Counted from the first letter of the stretch, positions 53,918-63,473 are shown. The stretch is 64,000 bases of DNA from Collinsella sp. TF06-26 (GCF_002232035.1 NZ_NKXR01000002.1:62001-126000), one strand, 5' to 3'. The notes: generated by a model not told the origin, from the letters alone. Program-made: numbers and translations.

Positions 53918-55441
53918 CTACCTCACGTTGTCGTTCATCGCGAAAGAGTTCTTCATGGCGCAGCTCGTGGTGTAGAGCACCTTGCCCAGTAGAGCATCGG
54001 TCTCCACGCGCACGAGCTCGGCAAATGCCTCGTTGGCGCGGGCGAGCTCGGCAGGTACCTCGGCCTCGGACAGGGCGGCAACGGCAGCGTCAACGTCGTG
54101 AATCTGCTTGTGGCCCATGCCACCGACCTTCTCCTGATACTCCTCGACCGCACGACCGCACTCATGGAAACGGACATCGGCCAGGGCACCGATCAGGCGA
54201 TTTGCCCAATAGAAATTCTCGGACGTCACGCGAGCCTGCGTGTCGGCATAGTACTCGGGCATGGTCTCGACATTGGCGTACAGCGGCACGAGCGCGTTAA
54301 ACGAGTTGGAGCCAAACGCCATCCACTGCACGGCGCGATATGCCGGCTGCGCATAGGGGCGCAGCTGCAGCACGGCGAGCTGGCTGTTGCGGTTGATGCC
54401 GATGGGACGATAGGCGCCGCGCGTGGCGGGCGTACCCTTGCTGCCGTAGCAGTCGTACTCCGTGCCCTGGTAGTGGCTCGAAAGCACGTACTTGATGTCC
54501 TCGATGGTCACCTTGCGCTCAGGCACGCGGCTCCAGGGGATGTCGTCGCTCTCGGGCGTGTAATCGGCGTCGGGACCGTCCCAAACATCGCTGGGGTTGA
54601 GGCAGCGCTGCATATACCAGGCGCGCGGCGTGTTGTAGACGTGGTCGCTGTCACTGTGCGAGCCAAAGGCCTCGCGCGGGTTGAAGACCGCGGCGGGACC
54701 GTCGCCGTCGGCACCCAACGTCAGGTCCAGATGCCACTCAGCCATCCAGGAGCGCAGGTCGGACGAGCACATGTGGTCGACCTGAGCGCGCTCGGCATCG
54801 TCCAGGTCAAAGCTGTCGATACCCAGCTGGTTGGGCATGGTCACATAGGCGTCGTCGGGCACGCGCTTGGCGATCCAGTGGTGGCCGCCGATGGTCTCGA
54901 GCCACCAGATCTCGTCCACGTCACTAAAGGCGATGCCGTTGTTCTCGTAGGTGCCATAGCGCTCGAGCAGGTCGCCCAGGATACGCACGCCATCGCGGGC
55001 GGACTTGGCATACGGCAGCACCAAGGTCACCATGTCTTCCTCGCCCAGACCGCCGGGCTGCGCCGGAACATAGCCGTCCTCGCCCTCGTTGCCCTTGGCG
55101 GGCACATAGTCTACGAGCGGATCGGCGCCGCGGACGCGCTCGTTGGTGGTGAGCGTCTCGGTCGCGGACATGCCAACATTGAGCTCGTTGAAGCCGGCCT
55201 CGGCCCAAATGCCATGGCCCGGGACAACGTCGGGGACGCTCGTGTAACGCATGGGATTGTCGGGCAGCTCAACGGTCAGGTGGCTCAGGACACTCGTGTA
55301 GACACGCGGCTGCTCGTCGGGATGCACCACGCGCATACGCTTGGGCTCAAACACCCCGTTGGACGAGTCCTCGTTGCGGGCGACAAGCGTCGACCCGTCG
55401 TAGCTCGCATTCTTACCAACCAGAATCGTTGTGCACGGCAT
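53918..55441 (-). CDS. C69 family dipeptidase (PepD-like)
   Basis: A 507-residue Ntn-type dipeptidase. The sequence starts MPCTTILVGKNASYDGSTLVARNED; the Cys at position 3 is the nucleophile once the first residues are removed. The C69 blocks VPGHGIWAEAGFNELNVGMSATET and WWLETIGGHHWIAKRVPD are present. It cleaves short peptides and has no membrane anchor. The start at 55441 follows AAGGAGG; using it leaves the nucleophile near the N-terminus, which the mechanism needs. The promoter side abuts an AT-rich repeat element. Confidence 0.92.
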   Translation of the reverse strand: MPCTTILVGKNASYDGSTLVARNEDSSNGVFEPKRMRVVHPDEQPRVYTSVLSHLTVELPDNPMRYTSVPDVVPGHGIWAEAGFNELNVGMSATETLTTNERVRGADPLVDYVPAKGNEGEDGYVPAQPGGLGEEDMVTLVLPYAKSARDGVRILGDLLERYGTYENNGIAFSDVDEIWWLETIGGHHWIAKRVPDDAYVTMPNQLGIDSFDLDDAERAQVDHMCSSDLRSWMAEWHLDLTLGADGDGPAAVFNPREAFGSHSDSDHVYNTPRAWYMQRCLNPSDVWDGPDADYTPESDDIPWSRVPERKVTIEDIKYVLSSHYQGTEYDCYGSKGTPATRGAYRPIGINRNSQLAVLQLRPYAQPAYRAVQWMAFGSNSFNALVPLYANVETMPEYYADTQARVTSENFYWANRLIGALADVRFHECGRAVEEYQEKVGGMGHKQIHDVDAAVAALSEAEVPAELARANEAFAELVRVETDALLGKVLYTTSCAMKNSFAMNDNVR

Positions 55442-55523
55442 GCGCATCCTCCTTGAGTGAAGAAATCAAACGATAACAGTGTATCGCTTCGGCGCAGAAA
55501 GGGCGAAACCACGGCGCTGGCAA

Positions 55524-55762
55524 CCCCTGTGGTCAAAAAATGCCAAATATGAGTACTGTCACCAATTTAGTAACAGCAATTTTGCTACGTATGGGTGTCG
55601 AAAGTCTACATTTGTTCAAAAATTAGATGATGTAATTCCTCATAGGTCCAATAAAATAGGCTCTCTATCGATAATAAATATCGTTAGAGAGCCTATTTGA
55701 CCTAAAATATATGTGACTATCTTGGCAACAGTACTCATATTTGGCATTTTTTGTCCACGGGG
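55524..55762. mobile_element. AT-rich MITE-like element with 35-base terminal inverted repeats
   Basis: The ends CCCC-GTGG-CAAAAAATGCC...GAGTACTGT are inverted copies (55524-55559 and 55728-55762) with few mismatches. A strong inner hairpin (AAATAGGCTCTCTATCGATA at 55654-55673 with 55679-55698) fills the middle. The 239-base unit has much lower GC than the surroundings. Each end also starts a short open frame: 55549-55626 (+, 25 aa) and 55640-55738 (-, 32 aa). Both begin MSTV and share VT-IL and a later glycine. No transposase or clear target duplication was found. Confidence 0.65.
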
Positions 55763-55795
55763 TATAGAGCTAACCCCTCAAACAGCCCAAAACGC

Positions 55796-56650
55796 CTATT
55801 TCGATGCGCGCTCGGCCGCCTCGATCACGTGTTTGGCGAGGATCGCCGTCGTCACAGCGCCCACGCCGCCCGGCACGGGCGTGATGGCGTTAACAACCGG
55901 CTCCGCAGCATCAAAATCGACGTCCCCGACCAGCTTGCCAGCGGCCTCGTCCCAATTAATGCCAACATCGATGATCGTCTGGCCCTCGCGAACCGCATCC
56001 ACGCCAATCGTACGCGCGCGTCCAACGGCCGCAACCACAATGTCGGTAGCACGGCACTCGGCAGCAAGGTCGCGCGTATGCGTGTGGCACGTCGTCACGG
56101 TCGCATTGCGCGCCGTAAGCATGGCGGCAACAGGACGCCCGATCACCAGCGAGCGCCCGACCACAGCAACCTTAGCTCCATCCAGCTCAACGCCGTAATG
56201 ATCCAGCAGAGCAAGCACGGCTTCGGCTGTACAGGGGGCAAAACCCTCGCCGCCCCCCGAAAGCGTGGTGAGTAGCGAAGCGGGCGTCATGGAGTCAACG
56301 TCCTTGGCGGGATCGAGCGCTGTGGCGACGGTGTTCTCGTCAAGGCCGGCGGGCAGCGGGCGGAACATCAGACAGCCATGAGCAGACGAATCGGTATTGA
56401 TGTCCTCGATGGCCGCCAACAGCTCGTCCTGCGAAACATCGGCGGGAAGCAAAACGCGGCGAGCCTCAATGCCAACCTTTTCGCAGCGCTTGAGCGCACC
56501 GCGCTCGTAGGATAGGTCGTCCTCGCGTTCACCCACGCGCACGATAGCCAACGTCGGAACAACGCCGCGCTCACGCAAAGCGGCACAGCGAACAGCAAGT
56601 TCCTCGGTCAGCGCGCGAGCAACGGGAGCACCCTTCAGCAGTTCAGCCAT
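55796..56650 (-). CDS. folD: Methylenetetrahydrofolate dehydrogenase/cyclohydrolase
   Basis: A 284-residue bifunctional enzyme converting 5,10-methylene-THF to 10-formyl-THF with NADP. Conserved blocks are VGEREDDLSYERGALKRCEKVGI (Tyr and Lys of the active site), FRPLPAGLDE, KDVDSMTP and GRSLVIGRPVAAML. The last block, VNAITPVPGGVGAVTTAIL, is intact. fchA lies two bases upstream, so both folate enzymes are co-expressed. Confidence 0.94.
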   Translation of the reverse strand: MAELLKGAPVARALTEELAVRCAALRERGVVPTLAIVRVGEREDDLSYERGALKRCEKVGIEARRVLLPADVSQDELLAAIEDINTDSSAHGCLMFRPLPAGLDENTVATALDPAKDVDSMTPASLLTTLSGGGEGFAPCTAEAVLALLDHYGVELDGAKVAVVGRSLVIGRPVAAMLTARNATVTTCHTHTRDLAAECRATDIVVAAVGRARTIGVDAVREGQTIIDVGINWDEAAGKLVGDVDFDAAEPVVNAITPVPGGVGAVTTAILAKHVIEAAERASK

Positions 56651-56652
56651 GG

Positions 56653-57285
56653 CTATCCTCTCTTCCTTGCAGCGTCGGCGGCGCGGCGCGCCAGCGCATC
56701 GGCGCGCGGCAGCCACGTATCCAGCAGCTCATCGCACGCTGCCTCGAGCTCCTCGGCGCGTGCACGATCCTTCATAGACGTGGTGTTCGCAAAGAGCGTC
56801 AAGCTCGCGCCCTGCATAGCGGCACGGCAGAACACGGCGCCGCACGCCACATCGGACAGCAGCTGACGCGAACCCTTGTCGGCCATGTCCTCGAGCAGCG
56901 CCAGTGCACGCCCGCAGGCATCCATAATGCGATACGGCGGCATAGCGGCCACATGCAGCGCATCCTGAATCGCGGACGCTCGAGCCGGATCGTCACGCGG
57001 AATACCGTACGCCGCGGACACCCGCCCATAGGCACGAACGTCCTCGGCAACCAACTCGACAAGCTCCTGGGCCAGCTCATCAGCCTGGGCAAACGCGCGC
57101 GTCAGGTCATCCGCGCGATCGGCAAGCGCGGGATTGGTCGCACCGTAGCGGGCAACCATTCCGCACAGCGAGGCGCCCAGCGCGCCCACAAAGGCGCTCG
57201 CGCTGCCACCGCCGGGAACCGGCTCGCGCGCGGCCAGCGCCTCGGCAAACCCGCGGCAGGTCTTGTCCATCATCTCTTGGCTCAT
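56653..57285 (-). CDS. fchA: Formimidoyltetrahydrofolate cyclodeaminase-like protein
   Basis: A 210-residue protein with the family's REPVPGGGSASAFVGALGASL and a helical body. Cyclodeaminase converts 5-formimino-THF to 5,10-methenyl-THF with ammonia release, feeding FolD, whose gene follows directly. A GAAGG site stands before the start. A TCGGTCGG/CCGACCGA hairpin (57312-57337) lies in its 5' leader and may affect expression. Confidence 0.88.
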   Translation of the reverse strand: MSQEMMDKTCRGFAEALAAREPVPGGGSASAFVGALGASLCGMVARYGATNPALADRADDLTRAFAQADELAQELVELVAEDVRAYGRVSAAYGIPRDDPARASAIQDALHVAAMPPYRIMDACGRALALLEDMADKGSRQLLSDVACGAVFCRAAMQGASLTLFANTTSMKDRARAEELEAACDELLDTWLPRADALARRAADAARKRG

Positions 57286-57661
57286 ACACATGCACCTTCA
57301 AGTCATATACATCGGTCGGGTGGCAACCGCCGACCGACCGCATCGATCACATAATGCTGCTAAGTCTAGCCCATAAGTACTCGAGCGTCAGCGCACCTGG
57401 CCATCGCGGATTACTATGACGAACGATAGGCGTCGGCACCGCAAACATGGGACACATGGCCCACCTTTCGAGACTTCCGGGCAGCGGCAACTGGGGCATA
57501 CATATAGGTAAGGAGCCCTATGTTGGGGCAAGCTCATCACGGCACCGGACGACGAATGGAGGAATAACCGCACAGTAAACAAAGGCATCATGTGCATGCG
57601 CAACCGCCGCCCCAGCGATCCGCGGCACACGATGTCCCTGGCAGACAAGGAGGACGCCACC
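57286..57661. promoter_or_regulatory. Divergent promoter region of fchA-folD and the lipoprotein pair
   Basis: It contains a TCGGTCGG/CCGACCGA hairpin at 57312-57337, towards fchA, and the 19-base sequence ATGGGACACATGGCCCACC at 57447-57465, which recurs before the second lipoprotein at 58411-58429. No gene was recognised. Confidence 0.45.
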
Positions 57662-58261
57662 ATGAAGAAAAAGAGCCTATCGATCCTTTCCCTTTGCATC
57701 GCCCTCTTTGCCGCGTTTGCCCTTGTCGGCTGCGGCGGGAGCGCATCGGGCGGCGGCAGCGCCCCCAAGAGCGAGAGCAGGGAAAAGGCCCCCGTCGCCA
57801 AGAAGACCGACTTTATCTGGTTTAAGGTCGAGATGCCCGAGGGCGTCGGCGTAAGCGACTCCGCCGGCAAGAATGCCGACAGGGTCCAGCTCACCTTCCC
57901 CAAAGACGAGAACGCCTCGGCCGATCGTTTTATCCCCGTTTGGAAAAAAGCGCTGACGGCCGAGGAGTCCCACGCCGACCAGGCAGAAAAGAAGGGGGAT
58001 ACGTTCCAGTGGAAGGATGGCGGGTCCGTCGAATATAACGGCAGGACGTGGCTCGTCGGAACGTACAAAGACAACAGCGGCATCTCAACCATCCTTTTTA
58101 CCGACGTTGAACCAGGAAGCGTCTACGTCCTTATCTCGAACTTCGACCAGCACAAGAAAGGAGCCGAGGCGCTCCTCAACTCCGTCGAGTTCCCCGATGA
58201 CATGGCAGAGGCAGTTTCCGAGGCACGCGAAGTCGAGATTTCGAGCATCGAGATCAAGTAA
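57662..58261 (+). CDS. Small secreted lipoprotein, copy A
   Basis: A 199-residue protein with a lipoprotein signal: KKKSLSILSLCIALFAAFALVGC, where the lipobox LVGC marks the mature N-terminus. A Gly/Ser-rich spacer follows. The folded part (residues 50-195) has conserved TDFIWFKVEMPEGV, a middle VEYNGRTWLVGTY, and PGSVYVLISNFDQHKKGAEALL. Function is unknown; the tandem copy at 58502 has the same architecture. An AAGGAGG site marks the start at 57662. Confidence 0.8.
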   Translation: MKKKSLSILSLCIALFAAFALVGCGGSASGGGSAPKSESREKAPVAKKTDFIWFKVEMPEGVGVSDSAGKNADRVQLTFPKDENASADRFIPVWKKALTAEESHADQAEKKGDTFQWKDGGSVEYNGRTWLVGTYKDNSGISTILFTDVEPGSVYVLISNFDQHKKGAEALLNSVEFPDDMAEAVSEAREVEISSIEIK

Positions 58262-58329
58262 CGGGACACCCGCACGCGCCTACGCGCACCAGCGCGCATG
58301 CGCCCATTAAAACAACGGGCGCCCAACCC

Positions 58330-58364
58330 GGGGAGGGCCGACAGCATCGGCCCTCCCCTCTTTT
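58330..58364 (+). terminator. Terminator between lipoprotein genes
   Basis: GGGGAGGGCCGA pairs with TCGGCCCTCCCC around CAGCA and is followed by TCTTTT. Confidence 0.85.
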
Positions 58365-58501
58365 GTGCCCGCGCATATTGCCACTTGTCGGCGCAAATCC
58401 GGCACCCAGAATGGGACACATGGCCCACCCGAACGAGCCGCTCGCGCGTACAGTAAAGGCAGGTAATCCATGGGCGGTTACAGATCGAGGAGGACACGAC
58501 C

Positions 58502-59095
58502 ATGAAAAAGAAGGCCTTTGCGATTCTCACCCTCTGCATCAGTCTCTTTGCCGCAGTTGCCCTGGTGGGCTGCGGTGGCAGCGGCGGCGCTACCGGAAGC
58601 GGCGGTGGCGGCGGAGCAGAAAAGCCAGCCGTGGATATGCGGACCGATTTCATTTGGTTTAAGGTCGAGGTGCCCGAGGGCGTCGAAATCACGGACGTCG
58701 CAGGCGACACGGCCGACAGAGCCCAGTTTAAGTTCACCGAAAGCGAGCACGCGAGCGACCGCTTCATTCCTGTCTTCGACCCCGACAAGAACGCCGACGA
58801 GCTGTTCGACTACGAGGCAAAGTGGAAGGCCAACTCCGGATGGACCGAAAGCGACCCCGTTAAATACAACGGCAAGACCTGGCGCAGTGCTTACTTCACG
58901 CACTCGGGCGGCGTAACGACTGAGTACTTCACCGACGTTGAGGGCGGCAGCGTCTACGTGCGCATCGACAACGTCGAGGAACACAAGGACGCCGTCGAGA
59001 CCATGATGAAGTCTCTGGAGTTTGCCGACGACATCGCCGAAGCCAAGACCGAAGCCATGGACGTCAAGCTCGATGATATCGAGATCAAGCGCTAA
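58502..59095 (+). CDS. Small secreted lipoprotein, copy B
   Basis: A 197-residue paralog of the preceding gene: a signal KKKAFAILTLCISLFAAVALVGC, a Gly-rich spacer, then RTDFIWFKVEVPEGVEITD, VKYNGKTWRSAY, GGSVYVRIDNVEEHKDAVETMMKSLEF and the end KLDDIEIKR. The pairing shows a tandem duplication with later divergence. GAGGAGGA precedes the start. It has its own terminator upstream, so it is transcribed apart from copy A. Confidence 0.8.
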   Translation: MKKKAFAILTLCISLFAAVALVGCGGSGGATGSGGGGGAEKPAVDMRTDFIWFKVEVPEGVEITDVAGDTADRAQFKFTESEHASDRFIPVFDPDKNADELFDYEAKWKANSGWTESDPVKYNGKTWRSAYFTHSGGVTTEYFTDVEGGSVYVRIDNVEEHKDAVETMMKSLEFADDIAEAKTEAMDVKLDDIEIKR

Positions 59096-59165
59096 ACGAC
59101 TGGCGAGCGCAGCGGGAAACACGGGCACAGTGCAAACAAGCGACGATACCCCAGCGCTTCGCACC

Positions 59166-59198
59166 AAGGGAGGATCGGCTCGCCGGCCCTCCCTTTCT
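59166..59198 (+). terminator. Terminator after lipoprotein copy B
   Basis: AAGGGAGG-ATCGG pairs imperfectly with CCGGCCCTCCCTTT and is followed by CTT. Confidence 0.6.
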
Positions 59199-59400
59199 TA
59201 TGCCGATAGCCGGCGAACGCGAGGGTGCCGGACGCCGGAACCGCCCCAAATGTGGCAACAGTACGAAAACGACAAACACCTCAACACGTCCGCCCACCGA
59301 TTTATTGCGCCGCGCAGACAATTAAACCAGCATCTTTAAACATCTGGGCAGTATATTGACCAAAACTATCGCATAACCGCACGCTGCGAATGGAGGAGTT

Positions 59401-61890
59401 ATGACCGAACACCATGCCATCAGCCGCCGAGCATTTACGCTGGGCTTAGGTCTTGCGGCGCTGTCGCCGCTTGCAAGCCTGCCAGAAACCGCGGCACCGG
59501 GCATTCCCCTGCGAGCGGCATTTGCAGACGACACGCCCAAACCGGCGGAGCACCTCGGTAATTTCGTCATTCGCCTTCGCCCCGCGGGCTATTTTCGCAC
59601 CGCGAGCGTCAACCAAGACGGCAACGTTCGCGGCAACGTCTGCCACCTGTTTAACGACGGCACGTCCAGCAAGCTCATCCTTGAGAACGTAACGACCAAG
59701 AATGACGATACAAACTGGTATGCTATCCGCACCTTGCTCAATTTCGAAGAGCATAAAAAGACGGGCTACAGCATTTGGTCGGTCGACGACGACTCGGACA
59801 AAGATGGAAAGGTCATCCACGTATGGGGCGGCGAGTATGACAACAAGCCCAGCCGCGCTTTTGCGTTCGAGTGCCAATCAAACGGAACCTATATCATCCG
59901 AGACCGCACGGTCGAGAAAGAAACCGAGAAAAAAGACATTAAGTACTTGGCAATAGAATCGAACGGCAAAGACCAGGACAACAATAAGATCTGCCATAAG
60001 AGTAAGAGCATTCCGTGGGAGCTCGAACTTATCGGTTACGACATGAAAAAGAACGATGCCACGGTTAGCAGCCTCGACTGGATCACGTACAGCAGCTACG
60101 TCGATGGGCCATGTTGGATGAAATACGTCGACGACAACAAGTTCCTCGACGAGCTGAGCATCCCGGGTACGCACGATTCGGGCACCTGCAGCGTGGACAA
60201 CGACACTGAGCCCCAATCCTCGCAAGTAAAATGCCAGCAGGATTACATTCCCACGCAGTTGCTCGAGGGAATCCGCTATTTTGATATCCGACTCGGAAAG
60301 GGCGACGACCCCGGTATCGACCACGGGATTTTCTACCTACTCAAAAAAGACGGGAACTATCTGCATCTCTCCGATGTCATCGGGTACTTCAAAACGTTTT
60401 TGAACGAAAACCCGTCAGAAGCGCTCATCATGCTCGCATCGCGCGGCAACGATGAGGCTACCGACGAAAGCATAACGACGGCCTTCGCCAAGGTTATGGC
60501 CGATAACCCCAACCTGTTCTACACATCGAGCCGCGTTCCCACGCTACACGAGGTGCGCGGAAAGATCGTTCTGCTGCGTCGACTTAGGCTCGCCGGCAAC
60601 AGTGTAAGCGGCCATACGTGGGGCCTCGACCTTACCGAATGGGATGACAAGATCAAGACTCACTCCGACAGCACCACTATGTGTCTCGTCCAAGACGCGC
60701 GGGGCTTTGAAGCCGCGGGGGAAACAGGCGACAAAGAGCCCTATTGCACCAAGGTATACGCCCAGGACAAGTACAAACTCACGGGAACCGACAAGCTCAG
60801 CTGGGTCGATAATGCACTGAAGGAAACGACCGGGCGCACGCGCAACAAGGTGGACGTCGTGGACGATGGCGAGGCCAAGGTGCAAGCGCAGGAGCGTTGC
60901 TGGTCTATCAACTACACCAGCTGCACGGGCTTGTCGCACGGAGGCAATCCTTTTACCTCGGCACGAGTAGTCAACGAGCATCTGTATAAGAGCCCGTACA
61001 TCAACCCCAGCGGCAACGAGGAAACAAAGTCAGATTACCTCAAGCACATTGGCATCATCGCATCCGACTTTGTTGATGCGGCACTGGCACGGAGCATCTA
61101 CCAGCGCAATTACAATTACGATACGAAGCACACGCAGTCCGCTTCGTGCTGCCTCCCGACCCGCATGCGCATGACGTACGGCGACTCGCTGAGCGATGCC
61201 TCGCTCCAGGATGGCAAGACCGTTGGCGAGGGCCATTTCCGCCTCGTCGACAGCAGCAACGTACTCAACGTGGCGGCTTCGGGCCATGCGTTTACCATCG
61301 AATATGTTGATGTCGACGCCTTGGGCAACGAGACCGTTACGGAGCTGCGGGGTCATGTGCCCATCGATATCGATCCGCGCGCGTTGACGCCCCATTTTGA
61401 GGGGCTCGAAGGCCTTAAGGCCGGCGAAGACGTGCGCGCCAAGATTGCGGCATCACTCGAGGGCAAGCTCGAAACCGATGCCTGCACGGCCCAGCTCGAG
61501 TTTGTGCACGACGCGGACGGCGCTCCGGGCACGGCAATGGTCGAGGGCGAAACATTTGCCGCAGGAACGTACTGGGTGCGCGCGAACGGTCTTTTGGGCG
61601 ACGCGGCGCAAAACTACAAGCTTGCTAATGACGGAGCCGCGAGCTTTACCGTGACGGCTTCGGGCAACGCAGGCGCTACGGACACCGGCGACGGCAACGG
61701 CACCAACGCAGGCGGCGCCGACAAGAACGACAAGGGCAACAAGCGCAAGGGCTCAGGCGAAAAGCTTGCCGGCACAGGCGACGGCTCTGGCATCGCCGCC
61801 GGGCTCGCTGCCGCCGCCGTGGCGACGACAGTCGCCGGCGCAGCAATGCTTGCCAGCGACCGCGAAAACGCTGGGGACGACAGCGAATAG
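59401..61890 (+). CDS. Cell-wall PI-PLC-like phosphodiesterase
   Basis: An 829-residue exported protein. The N-terminus has SRRAFTLGLGLAALS, a twin-arginine signal. Residues about 50-215 look like a ricin-type beta-trefoil. The PI-PLC X-like domain follows: LSIPGTHDSGT (catalytic His258), GIRYFDIRLG, then IDHGIFYLL with a second His at 308. From about 600 come a lysine-poor Ig-like part and then GNKRKGSGEK before LAGTG (789-793), a hydrophobic helix and an acidic tail. LAGTG fits the LAXTG motif used by actinobacterial class E sortases, so wall anchoring is likely. Cleavage of glycosylphosphatidylinositol-type or phosphatidylinositol lipids is inferred. Confidence 0.82.
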   Translation: MTEHHAISRRAFTLGLGLAALSPLASLPETAAPGIPLRAAFADDTPKPAEHLGNFVIRLRPAGYFRTASVNQDGNVRGNVCHLFNDGTSSKLILENVTTKNDDTNWYAIRTLLNFEEHKKTGYSIWSVDDDSDKDGKVIHVWGGEYDNKPSRAFAFECQSNGTYIIRDRTVEKETEKKDIKYLAIESNGKDQDNNKICHKSKSIPWELELIGYDMKKNDATVSSLDWITYSSYVDGPCWMKYVDDNKFLDELSIPGTHDSGTCSVDNDTEPQSSQVKCQQDYIPTQLLEGIRYFDIRLGKGDDPGIDHGIFYLLKKDGNYLHLSDVIGYFKTFLNENPSEALIMLASRGNDEATDESITTAFAKVMADNPNLFYTSSRVPTLHEVRGKIVLLRRLRLAGNSVSGHTWGLDLTEWDDKIKTHSDSTTMCLVQDARGFEAAGETGDKEPYCTKVYAQDKYKLTGTDKLSWVDNALKETTGRTRNKVDVVDDGEAKVQAQERCWSINYTSCTGLSHGGNPFTSARVVNEHLYKSPYINPSGNEETKSDYLKHIGIIASDFVDAALARSIYQRNYNYDTKHTQSASCCLPTRMRMTYGDSLSDASLQDGKTVGEGHFRLVDSSNVLNVAASGHAFTIEYVDVDALGNETVTELRGHVPIDIDPRALTPHFEGLEGLKAGEDVRAKIAASLEGKLETDACTAQLEFVHDADGAPGTAMVEGETFAAGTYWVRANGLLGDAAQNYKLANDGAASFTVTASGNAGATDTGDGNGTNAGGADKNDKGNKRKGSGEKLAGTGDGSGIAAGLAAAAVATTVAGAAMLASDRENAGDDSE

Positions 61891-61986
61891 GCAAGCCGAC
61901 CCTTTTGGACACATCGGCTCGACGAGGGGCGCAGGACACCGTTCTGTGCCCCCTGATTTTTACCTTGGCCAGAACGCCGCCATACG

Positions 61987-62256
61987 CTACATCACCATGT
62001 TCAGCGCGTTAACAAACTCCTGGGCCTTCGCACGACTGCTCAGGTTAAAGACACAAGCGGTCAACAGCCTGTTACGCAGGAAAACGTCGCGACCCTTGAT
62101 CCTGTTGACCCCCGTGATGTCCTTAAGGTAGACAATCTCGGTGTGCCTGTCGCCAAAAGTGCCCTTCTTGAGCACCTCGATACGATTGGGGTAGATCTTA
62201 ACATCTTTAAACCTACCCGAACCTTTGTCCTGGAATAGCAGCGTGTTGTTGTCCAT
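61987..62256 (-). CDS. Small PH-like domain protein
   Basis: An 89-residue protein: NTLLFQDKGSGRFKDVKIYPNRIEVLKKG, then RHTEIVYLKDITGVN, and AQEFVNALN at the end. The alternation of strands with one final helix recalls small bacterial PH-like (bPH) domains. Function is unknown. The ATG at 62256 follows GGGAG; a GTG at 62301 would extend it by 15 residues. Confidence 0.55.
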   Translation of the reverse strand: MDNNTLLFQDKGSGRFKDVKIYPNRIEVLKKGTFGDRHTEIVYLKDITGVNRIKGRDVFLRNRLLTACVFNLSSRAKAQEFVNALNMVM

Positions 62257-62424
62257 ACGCGTCACTCCCGTGGGGTTCGCTAAAACTGTCTCTATTGCCA
62301 CATTTTAGTCACCGCAAGGCTCCCATGCGAAGGTGCCAGACAGCACAGCAATTCGTGTCCGCGCGAGGCTTTAAACTAGATGCGATAAAGATGCATTCCA
62401 CAAGAGGAAAGTGGGGCGACAGTG

Positions 62425-63473
62425 ATGGGCGAACTGGTAAACCGTGGAGAATCGGCAATCGTGCCCGAAGGTTTTTACAAGCAGGTTCCTCGATTCTCAA
62501 CGCCGCTCGCGACAAGGCCTATACCGCCATTAACTTTGCGATGGTTGAGGCATATTGGGAGATCGGCAAGAGTATTGTTGATGAACAGGGCGGAGAGGAG
62601 CGCGCCAAGTATGGCGATGCACTGATCGACGAACTTGCCGTTAGATTGACTAAGGATTTTGGCAGAGGCTTCAACGCCAGAAGCTTAAGATACATGCGTC
62701 AGTTTTATCTTGCGTTCCCAATCCGGAACGCACTGCGTTCCGAATTGAATTGGACACATTACCGCAGGTTATCGCGTATAACCGACCCTAATGCTCGAAC
62801 ATGGTACATGAACGAATGCGCCGATTCTCGCTGGAGCACGCGTCAGCTCGAACGCCAGATCAACACCATGTTCCGCGAGCGCCTACTTACCAGCAAGGAC
62901 AAAGAGGCCGTCACCCAGGAAATCCAAGAGAGCGCCCCGGCTCGTCGCCCCGAGGATATCATCCGCGACCCATATGTACTGGAGTTTTTAGGTTTCTCGG
63001 ACGATGCTACGTTTCGCGAGAGCGATCTAGAGCAGGCACTCATCACGCATCTTCAGAAGTTCCTGCTGGAGCTTGGTCGTGGCTTCGCTTTCGAGGCGCG
63101 CCAAAAGCGCATCACCTTTGATGGGCGCCATTTCTATATTGACCTTGTGTTTTACAACTATCTGATGCGCTGTTTCGTGCTCATCGACCTTAAGACCGAT
63201 GACCTTACGCATCAGGACCTGGGCCAGATGCAAATGTATGTGAACTACTACACGCGTGAGCTCATGAACGAAGGCGACAATCCGCCCATAGGCATCGTGC
63301 TCTGCGCGGACAAAAGCGATTCGATCGTCGAGTACACGCTGCCCGAAGACAACGACCAAGTGTTTGCCGCCAAATACCTGCCGTATCTTCCAAGCAAGGA
63401 AGAGCTGGCACGCGAGCTGAGTGCCGAGTACCGCGCCATCAACGAAGCGACTAATGGCGAAGTGCAAGGATAG
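62425..63473 (+). pseudogene. YhcG/DUF1016-family nuclease gene with apparent frameshift
   Basis: The typical N-terminus reads GELVNRGESAIVPEGFYKQV in the frame starting at 62425. The body, SSILNAARDKAYTAINFAMV and onward, lies in the frame one base away. The switch falls at about 62487-62488 (CAGGTTCC), as if one T were lost. The body is intact to 63473 and ends with the PD-(D/E)XK core: FEARQKRITFDGRHFYIDLVFYN, VLIDLKTDDL. YhcG proteins are putative nucleases often linked to defence islands. Without the shift the product would be about 349 residues. A sequencing error must be excluded. Confidence 0.7.

Noticed and set aside
55442-55795. Complete insertion sequence
   Set aside because: Inverted ends are present, but the interior has no transposase frame, so only a non-autonomous element can be supported.
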